Shown: piece by piece, positions 49,929-64,000 of the stretch
Layout: each line of letters starts with the position of its first letter
How positions within the stretch are numbered: position 1 is the first letter of the stretch
DNA from: Amoebidium appalachense
Taxonomy: Eukaryota > Ichthyosporea
Length of the DNA stretch: 64,000 bases
Assembly: GCA_963693365.1 (NCBI GenBank)
Contig: CAVNZM010000004.1
Span: forward strand, 744,001-808,000
Direction: 5' to 3'
The notes under the pieces: generated by a model
The model's database searches: none
The model's input: only the letters and a program-made list of their open reading frames with translations
Told to the model about the DNA's origin: nothing
Program-made: the position numbers and the translations under genes

Positions 49929-50854
49929 GCATCCATAAGTAGTTCAATGATGCACGTGTTTTTTGCTCGATATATAGTACATAGCAACCTCGCCCTGTTG
50001 AGATGATAAGTTTTAACCCCTGTAGTGTTAACATGAATGTACATAGGTTCCGAACTGTGAATCAGATGCAATGCAGACTGCCGCGATTTATTGCTAGATA
50101 TTTTTTAATGTTGTGAACCACCAGCTAGAACGTAAAAAGACTTTTAAAATGCACCGTCTGTGACGGAGGCCCATGAAATAGTGATTAAAAAATCTTCCTC
50201 CAGAGCCTTTTGAATATGATGTCTTATTCCGCAGCCAAATTTTTTGTGTACCCTGCGACATGTCTGCGTTGTGGTGACTAAGTTGCGTGCCCCTCTACTG
50301 CAGTGCTCTTCATCTTCTCCTCCTGACCCCCCTCCACCTCTTTCCCCCCCCCCCTTTCCGGCTCCCCCTCCTCCCTTTCCCCCCGGCCCCCAAGCCTAAC
50401 TTTGACTACCATCACCACCACTCACCGCCTCAATCTCCTGCCCCCCCCCCCCTCCCCCCCCCCCTCCCCCCCCCCCCCCCCCCCCCCCACAAAAGAAAAA
50501 AAAAAAAAAAAAAGGAAAAAAAAAAAAACCTTTCCCCATGCATTGCCGCAGCCGCTCTCCGGCCAACACCACTGCCCTGGCCCACACAAACTAACCACGT
50601 CGCCATCTCCCCCCCCCCTCCCCCCACCCACCCACTCCACCCCCTCCCCTTCTTACCCCCTCCCCTCCCTGCCCCCCTCCACCTCCCCCCCCCCCCCCCC
50701 CAAAAAAAAAAAAAACACACACACCCCCCTACCCCTCTCCACACACCCACACCCACCAACCAACCCAACCATGAACCCACCCACCAACCAACCCAACCGT
50801 AAACCCACCCACCAACCCAAAATATGAGCTCACTTGCCCACACCTCTGCAGCGC

Positions 50855-51025
50855 CTTGTACCAAACTGCCCTTCTCCCACCCACAGGGTGCAACGACTGC
50901 ATGCCCTGAGCAGACGAAGGAAGTGTCTTGCAATGCAAAACAATGCTGCGACTGTTCTATTGAATGAGCACGTGCCCAGTGGTCTGCAAGCACAGTGGAA
51001 ATCCGTGTCCCAAGTACTAGCTTAG
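50855..51025 (+). CDS. Possible terminal exon of an unidentified plus-strand gene
   Basis: After an AG acceptor (CTGCAG ending at 50854, or CCACAG ending at about 50886; both keep the same frame) there is an open frame rich in Leu, Gln, Arg and Ala, ending at TAG 51023-51025. The segment VQRLHALSRRRKCLAMQ looks helical and basic. No upstream exon could be found within the C-tract region before it. Family unknown; it may be spurious. Confidence 0.25.
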   Translation, partial: LVPNCPSPTHRVQRLHALSRRRKCLAMQNNAATVLLNEHVPSGLQAQWKSVSQVLA

Positions 51026-52137
51026 GCATATTTATACCTCCCAGCCATCATTAGTCTCCAAAGATATGTACCCACTGGCTTACGTAAGTGGCCGGGCACT
51101 ACTACGCCACGGGAAAATAAAGGAGGCCGCAGGGAAGACAGCACTCAGAGTGACTAGGCCATCATAGAGCCTCAGCCATTGAGACAAATATGCACGCATT
51201 GTGTATGATTGTATATGCACGTAAATAGTCGTGTGTCGAGTGGGAATATATATGTAGGAAGGTTATGCATGGGTACAGCAGTGGGAGATGGGTCAGCCAA
51301 TCCCAGGAGGAGATAGGGAGTTCCCACGTCAAAGTGAGACTTAGTAAGGGTTGGGGGGGGGGGGGGTTTGGAGTTGGGGGGGGGGACGGGGGGGGGGGGA
51401 GGAGGAGGAGGAGGGGGGGGGAGGGGGGGGGGAAGGGCAAGGCCATGTGACTTCTGGATTCACAGCGCTACCCGCCAGCTTTGCGCGCGCGTACACGAAC
51501 CGAAAATTTACTTGGTTTGCAATACAAGAGACAAAGGTCATCGTGCATGTCACATAATGCCACCAGCAAGGACCTCCTGAAGAGTGTTCGGGTTTGTATG
51601 CAAATGTAACATAGGTCCCAGTGCGTGCATGTGTACTTTTTCGTGTGTGCGTGCTTGTGTGCGTGCCTAGGTGTGTGCGTGTAACTTAATGTGTTGTGTA
51701 CATTTTACGGTGTGTGTATGCGTGTTTTTGCTTGTGTGTGTGTGTGTGATACGTGTGTGTGCGCCTGCGCCTGTGTACGGTGCATGGGTGGTTTTGTCAG
51801 CATGTATGTGTGCTTGTCCGCGCGCGCGCGCGCGCGCGTGTGTGTGTGCTCGTATGTGTGTTAAGTCACCCTAAAATCCCCGTTTCCTGAGGAACACCGG
51901 GAGGGGAGGAGGGGAGGGAGAGGGGGGCGGGGGGAGGGGGGGGGGGGGGGGAGGTAACTTCGTGCAATTGCGATGTGCTTATGCAATCATGAATGCGGGC
52001 TGAAACACACAGACGTAGTACTTGGGCCTAAACGGTTCTCCTGTAAATTTGGGAAACCAGACGTTTTTGTGCAGTGCAAAGCCTTGGCCCCTAGCGGCAG
52101 CAAGGGCAAAAAATTCCAGGGGGTAGGAGGGGGGGGG

Positions 52138-52168
<31 letters not shown>

Positions 52169-52409
52169 ACACAGTTAACTGTGTACATGTACAAACAGAA
52201 AGCCGCTTTAAACAAACGGGCTGATCCGATGAGACCTATAAGCAAGTGCCAGAGACGGAAGTTTGTGGGGACCACGAGGAGGGGAGGGGGAGAGGTGAAG
52301 GGGGGGGAGGAGGGACTGGGGTAGAGGGAGAGGGGGGATCTACAGAACATTGGCCCACAGTAAGGAAGAGGCCGATGTCTGCCTGATTATTCGTTCTTTT
52401 ATTCTTGGT

Positions 52410-52575
52410 ATATACTGGAGATATTCTGGATATATCATGTATTCAGGTTTATTGAATCGCTATGGAGCTGGGGGTGTTTTGGGGATATCACATGTATTTA
52501 GGTTTATTGATTCTTAATGTAGCTGGAGATATTTTGGATATATCACATGCATTAATATTCATGTTTAGGTTTTAT
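52410..52575 (+). repeat. AT-rich direct repeats, about 3 copies
   Basis: Units of roughly 50-60 bp built on AGCTGGAGATATTCTGGATA, TATCACATG and TTTAGGTTTATT. A fourth related piece (ATAGCTGGAGTTATTCTG) is at about 53140. Not seen elsewhere in the window. Confidence 0.7.
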
Positions 52576-52707
52576 TTGTGGAAATTATTGACATAAATAT
52601 TTTTCTGGGTAAACACGTAGGATGGGTGTCCGATATCAACAAGCTTCGTTTCATGTTTTTGCAGTTCGCGTTCGGCGGCCCGCATACGGGCACCTATTAG
52701 CCGATCA

Positions 52708-52822
52708 AAACATCAGATTCCACAGATCACTAGACCAAGTTTGATTGGCTCAGGATCAGATTTCACATAACACTAGATCGATCTTGATTGGCTCAGTTCG
52801 GTAGCCTTAGGTATATAAGCAC
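52708..52822 (+). promoter_or_regulatory. TATA box with duplicated inverted CCAAT elements
   Basis: GGTATATAAGC at about 52809-52819 is a canonical TATA box. Upstream, a segment of about 43 bp is present twice, each copy ending in TTGATTGGCTCAG, which contains ATTGG, the reverse complement of CCAAT. Spacing fits a pol II core promoter reading plus, toward the short frame at 52864. Confidence 0.55.
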
Positions 52823-52863
52823 GATAGTTTTTAGCAGATCAGCAAGCAACAAACACATCTTCT

Positions 52864-53091
52864 GTGTTTAGCACCTACAGCTTTACAGCTATATTTTCTT
52901 TTCACCCACCCACCTACACCCTACACTCAACCCCCATTGATCCCCACATACGTGCTGTTTTTTCACGGGGCGAAGACTTCCCCCGTTTTTTGGGCACAAG
53001 GACCTCACGGATCAATAAATTGATGACTGGGGGCTTGCCGCGGTTTACAACCATTGCAGGTTCACTTTCGTCCAAGGGGATGTCCCCCTAG
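52864..53091 (+). CDS. Short open frame downstream of the promoter-like block
   Basis: A 75-codon frame starting about 45 bp after the TATA box, so its 5' UTR would be very short. The product has an aromatic, Thr/Pro-rich N-terminal half and no family I know. Alternatives are a first exon whose donor lies within it, or part of an LTR-like element whose promoter is the preceding block. Confidence 0.25.
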   Translation: MFSTYSFTAIFSFHPPTYTLHSTPIDPHIRAVFSRGEDFPRFLGTRTSRINKLMTGGLPRFTTIAGSLSSKGMSP

Positions 53092-53543
53092 AGGCAACAC
53101 ACGTCCCGGAGTAGTTTTCATAGATTACATAATTCTCAGCATAGCTGGAGTTATTCTGCGGATATATCACATGCCAAATACAATGAGACCACTGCGGTTA
53201 ACAAGGCAAAAGGAACTGGAGCTCGAGTATATCGAAAAAGTCATCCCCCAGTGTATCATTATATAATGTGGTGAACATTTGGCAAATTTGAGTACACTAA
53301 CTTAACTGCGCGATCCTGTAAAAATGCAACACACAAAAACTTTGAAACCCTGTCCGATTCACACCGTCATTCTTTGCATCTTTGGGGCGACCGTCGGACC
53401 ATGACAGTGGGTAGGATTGATAGTCTATCAACATCGAGGTAGTACACTTCATTATGCATTTTCAAATATATCACACACGTAGATATCCGCAACTCTGAAA
53501 ATCACACATTTTCGAAATAGCACAAACGTATATATCTGTAATT
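53092..53543. other. Spacer before the 3' end of DGAT2
   Basis: Unique, slightly AT-rich sequence with one copy of the AGCTGGAG-type AT repeat at about 53140. No gene seen. Confidence 0.5.
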
Positions 53544-59736
<6,193 letters not shown>

Positions 59737-60737
59737 CCTGGCAGGGTTCTCTTCAGTTCCCCTAAGGAAAAAAAAACGTAAGGCACATCGCCACCCACAC
59801 AGATAGAGTGCTTCTGATGTGGTTTTGTTTATACACGCCTACCTTCTCATGGATCTGACCGTCTGTGAAATGGAATGCAGTTTATCCTGTTTACTGCCTC
59901 CTAGTGGTTAAGAGAACTGAAAAGCCAGTGCTCTGTTACACGGCTTCTCACTGGTTTATTGTTTTCATTGGTTCGGAACGCACCGTGTTCCCACCAAGGT
60001 GACTCGCAGTCGCAGGCCGGTCTTCGGAGGGGCGGCTCATGCAGGGGTTTTGCGTCAGGAGTCGACGCATTTAGGTGTAACCTGTGGCTCTACATACGTA
60101 TACCATTATACATATATATAAGCTTTCTTGGGGAGAAAAATGGGGAAGCTTTCTATAGAGGGAAAGAAAACACGCCAGTCAAGAAATGAAGGAAATGTTC
60201 CAAGGCTATGTACCCACTATGATGACGAAGATTCCTTTCGAATTCCTGTGTCTGAATCACGTGTTTCAAAATGTATTATATATATATATATTAATGAAAT
60301 GTTTAAAAGATAGGAGTATTTAATTATTTTCATTACCGCAGAATAAATCATGCCTTGCTCCTTTTGGCCTGCACTGATATCGGTGATTCACGAATATAAT
60401 TATTATGGGGCACTCGTGAGGATAAAAAAGGCCAACCACGCGCGCATAAAAAATGGCATAATTATACCCGGAACGATCAAGCGGCTGCTGCTATATGTAC
60501 CCATACGGAACCGCTTGGGCGACTGTAGACATATATATATATACAGACGCTCAAGGAATAGAACTCGAGACTATCATAGCCTCTAATTATATCATAACTG
60601 AGTACCCCCTACACTGACTCAGCAAATCGGAATGACTTGAATCCGGACAAGAGGAAGGCCCGGAGAGAGAGAGAGAGGGGGGGGGGGGGGGGGGGGGGGG
60701 AGAGAGAGAGAGAGAGGGAGCTCTAGAGAGAGGGAGG

Positions 60738-60772
<35 letters not shown>

Positions 60773-60846
60773 GATAGAGAGAGATTGAGAGTGAGAGAGA
60801 GAGAGAGGGGGGGGGGGGGGGGGGGAGAGGGAGAGAGAGAGAGAGC

Positions 60847-60879
<33 letters not shown>

Positions 60880-60972
60880 GCGTCTGCGTGTGTGTGTGTT
60901 GGTGTGCATGTATGTAGGTGTGTGTGTGTGTGTCTGTGCGCGTGTGCGTACATGCGCGTTTTTGCAATTGAG

Positions 60973-61025
<53 letters not shown>

Positions 61026-61828
61026 TATGTGCGCGCGCGTGTGTGCTTACATGTGCGTGTGCATTGTGTCATGGTTTCAAGTACCTTAATTTGACAAAAT
61101 GGTGCACACAGGTGCATATTTTTCGCATATCCAGTGCTCACCCTCTGCATTTCCAAACGTATCCACCAGGTCATATCAACCTGCATGTGTTGCTGAACTT
61201 TCTTTGTGTTCCACTATACTACTAGAGCTTAATGCTATGAACAATTCATAATGCCCGCGCCTGTGCGTCAGGAACCATTATCAAACTATCAACAAATGGG
61301 AATCAATACAGTGTGCACGTGGGGCATCTATCTGTCACCAACATTATTGCCCGGGCCAGCCCAGACACTAAAAATAAACATCATACATATGACACTAAGA
61401 TAGACATAACCAACCTATGTGCAAGTCGGCTTATTGCCATCGGGTATTCGGTGGTTGGACTGAATTTAGCAAAGTTGGAGGTATTCGCTGCTAATTTTAA
61501 ATAATAATAAAAATCCATTATTGCAAGAAACTAAAAGTGAAAAGTCTGAAATCAAGCTCCTACTCAATGCGTATGACAAGTGTCTATATACATGCACACA
61601 AACAGAATATACCCCAACATCAGTTGCCCGTGAACCGCCACTACGAATGAGGGTGAAAGGAGGCGACCATTATAAGAAGCTGGGCGCCAGCGCGTGCGGG
61701 TGCCGAAAACACCCACGTGCGTGTATATGCACGTGTGTGCGTGTGTGTGAGCTCGTGTGCGTGTGTGCGTGCGCGCGCCCGCGGGGCCAAACACCGATCA
61801 AGGGTGCATATAACCCGCCGAATCCACC
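59737..61828. other. Spacer between DGAT2 and the kinase gene
   Basis: It holds the DGAT2 promoter side, AT-rich unique sequence with short (TA)n runs at 60110-60600, then GA/G composite arrays (60660-60845) and GT/GC arrays (60846-61065). From 61080 to 61790 it is unique sequence with no recognised gene; the last part is likely 3' UTR or flank of the kinase gene. Confidence 0.5.
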
Positions 61829-62199
61829 CTAGCCATCTCCGAAACCTTCAGTTCCCCATAGAGCGGCTCTCCGTCGGCGCCTACAGTCCGGGGGGGGTCG
61901 AGGTGGAGGGGGTTTGGATGGGTCGGGGGGAGACAGGGGCCCCAGGGTGGAGCCTTTGCCACCATGCGAGTCTTCGGGTGGGGGCTCATTGGTCTCGGGG
62001 TCGGAATTTTGCAAAAGGCTGTCGTCATAATAGCCGGGAGCAACGGGGGGTTTCACGACCCCACCAGCCAAAAGCTTGTTGTCGTAGCCGTACTGCATGG
62101 CTGGGGGAGGGGGGGGGGGGTTTAGACCAACTTGCAAAACACGACATTATATAGAAAAGGCCAAAAAAAGGCTGGGCAATAGAGGGAGGAAGGGGGCGG

Positions 62200-62287
<88 letters not shown>

Positions 62288-62332
62288 GCAGGGAGAGAGA
62301 GAGAGAGAGGAAGAGAAGGGAGAGAGGGGGGG

Positions 62333-62389
<57 letters not shown>

Positions 62390-63429
62390 AGAGCGAGAGA
62401 GTGAGAGAGCGAGAGAGGGAGGGAGAGAGAGAAAGCCGAACCCGAGAAAGACAGAAAAAACACCAGTTTGGATCTGTGTGCTTCCTGTTGTGTTTCTTGT
62501 TCCTTTCTCAAAAGAAAAGGGCGTGAGGAACCATGAAAATGGGAAAAGGGCAAGGGGGGGTGGGGGGTGGGGGGGTGTTCTTACCTGCCACCTCTGATGG
62601 TGAAATGTTCTGAGCGCCTAGTCCAATCGATACGTCCGTGTAGCCAGCAACCACCTAACCCCCCAGTCAGATTAACATGTGAAAAGAAAGGGAAGGGGCC
62701 ATGGATCTTTCTAGATGCATCTGGAAGATGGCACTCATTGGGGGGGGGGGGGGGGGGGGGGGAAGGGGGAGGGGGTCCACCATGAAAGTCTCTAGTAGTG
62801 GTCCATGGGATCAGTGGCTTCTCTATATCCAGCCCTCCACCCTACCACCACCACAACACGAACCTCTCCCATTTTTTTCAACATGTGCCTGACACACCGT
62901 CCAAAAGCACACACTCACCGGCTCAGCCGATGCCGCCCCCTTTTCCTTGCTTGCTGCAGCATACAGCCCCATCTCCACATACCCGTCTGACCCCACCTTA
63001 CCCTCCACCTGAATTTCTCCGTTCAGCTCCTGAAAACCCCCCCGAAATTGATGGTATCAGTGGAAAAATTCATAATAGAGAACATGATACCATAACGGGT
63101 TGACTGAGAGAGGTACCTGAGCAGGTTTGTGCAAAACCTACCCCCCCCCCCCCCCCCCCCAAAACCCCCTACACACTGCATCCCTCTTCCTACACAATCC
63201 TTATACACAGGCAGTTGGAACAAGAAAGGACCGGGGAGAGACCACACGACATGCAACAGAGGCATGGTTATCAAAAAAGGTGGTACTAGCGATGCCAAGC
63301 AAACCAACATGAGAGCTACAACCACACCAGCTATTACAGTCACAACCCACAACTACAAATAGGCAAACGAGGAAGGAACGAGGAGAAGGTTTAGACTATG
63401 GCAACAGCGGTTGTTGTTGTTGTGGTGGT

Positions 63430-63464
<35 letters not shown>

Positions 63465-63781
63465 AAGGGGGAGGGAAGGGGGGCGAGAGAAGAGAAGGAG
63501 GACGTGTGTGTGGGGGTGTGCGTGTGTGCGTTTGTGTGTGTGGTTGTGTGCATGCATGTGGTGGGGGTGGGAGTGCGCGTGGGGGCAGGGCGGGTCGGGG
63601 TGGGGAAGAGGAGGGGGGGGGGGGGGGGGGAGAGGGGGAGGGGGCTGGGGCTTTACCGTTTTCACCAAGGCGGTAGGACACTTGGAGACGAACATGTCGG
63701 CAACAACAGACGACAGATCGTAGAAGGTCGGCCGCTGGTCGGGGCTGAGCTGCCACGTGTGCAGCATGACGTCGTACAGGT

Positions 63782-63855
<74 letters not shown>

Positions 63856-64000
63856 TGTGTGTGTGTGTGCGCGTGCGTTCGTGTGTGCGTGCGCGCGCGT
63901 GTGTTTGTGTGGGGCCGGGGGGGGGGGGGGGGGGGGGGGGGGGTGGAGAGGCGTAAATGGTGGTAGGGATAGGTGCAATGGTTGTGGTTGGTGGTGTGTG
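61829..64000 (-). CDS. Probable tyrosine kinase, C-terminal part only
   Basis: Minus-order exons: 63782-63657, 63029-62919, 62654-62585, 62100-61829; phases agree (193 residues) and the gene continues beyond 64000. The first exon gives the end of the kinase C-lobe, DLYDVMLHTWQLSPDQRPTF, the subdomain XI pattern with W, P and RPTF typical of tyrosine kinases. The following exons form a regulatory tail with tyrosines in acidic settings (YVEMGLY, QYGYDN, GYYDDS) and a proline-rich KPPPPRPPP, which could bind SH3 domains. Whether it is a receptor or cytoplasmic kinase is unknown because the rest is missing. The pattern is not exclusive, so a TKL-type Ser/Thr kinase is possible. Stop TAG at 61829-61831. 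Confidence 0.72.
62203..62440. repeat. Long (GA)n arrays
   Basis: Two nearly pure GA runs of about 80 bp and 50 bp within a 240-bp purine-only segment, in the last intron of the kinase gene. Confidence 0.95.

Larger units (their letters stand above)
49929..52707. other. Mixed spacer with repeats and one possible exon
   Basis: It holds AT-rich 3' flank (49930-50280), long C/A composite tracts (50340-50740), a possible terminal exon (50855-51025), GT/GC runs (51640-51860), G-tracts near 51350-51430, 51900-51950 and 52130-52170, and AT-rich direct repeats (52410-52575). Another open stretch at about 51974-52120 (plus) has no recognisable product. Confidence 0.45.

Noticed and set aside
63023-63352. 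A hydrophobic, membrane-helix-like minus frame near the kinase
   Set aside because: It lies mostly in the intron between kinase exons 63657 and 63029, and a transmembrane segment would be N-terminal to the kinase domain, not in its tail.

Overview
This is nuclear DNA of an intron-rich eukaryote. All the large genes are split by GT-AG spliceosomal introns, and the introns and spacers are packed with (GT/CA)n, (GA/TC)n and very long G or C homopolymer tracts. These repeats create many long but meaningless open frames (His-Thr, Cys-Val, Pro, Gly, Ser-Leu repeats). I found the genes by reading conserved protein blocks and checking that reading phase is kept across every splice junction. The organism is not named by the sequence. 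It has a fungal-type alpha-aminoadipate reductase (LYS2) and, 40 kb away, the C-terminal end of what looks like a tyrosine kinase. That pairing would fit a unicellular holozoan (ichthyosporean or corallochytrean type) better than a fungus or an animal, but this is inference.

Layout. 1.5-5.1 kb (-): SF3B5, an 89-aa spliceosome subunit in five exons, starting with a 9-nt coding exon. 5.96-6.6 kb (+): a weak, unrecognised single-exon frame. 6.93 kb: a near-perfect 22-bp-arm palindrome. 7.2-24.2 kb (+): LYS2, 30 exons, about 1328 aa, nearly complete junction by junction. 25.2-33.6 kb (+): a protein related to mitochondrial seryl-tRNA synthetase whose class II motif 2 and motif 3 catalytic residues look lost. 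36.3-46.4 kb (-): a GH28 pectinase in 12 exons with a signal peptide, a Ser/Thr-rich stalk and a C-terminal membrane anchor. 48.7-49.9 kb (+): an intronless secreted beta-helix protein. 50.9 kb (+): a possible isolated terminal exon. 52.7-53.1 kb: a TATA/CCAAT promoter-like block before a short frame. 53.5-59.7 kb (-): a DGAT2-family acyltransferase in eight exons. 61.8-64.0 kb (-): the 3' end of a probable tyrosine kinase that runs off the window.

The genes do not form a pathway. LYS2 belongs to lysine synthesis, SF3B5 to splicing, DGAT2 to storage lipid synthesis, the GH28 enzyme to polysaccharide breakdown outside the cell, and the SerRS-like protein probably to mitochondria. The striking features are architectural. 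A dispersed repeat of about 210 bp occurs in about ten copies, always in the same orientation and only inside introns of the minus-strand genes, often within 150 nt of a 5' splice site. LYS2 introns have GT/G-rich donor sides and CA/C-rich acceptor sides that could pair with each other. Homopolymer lengths and low-complexity stretches may contain sequencing or assembly errors.
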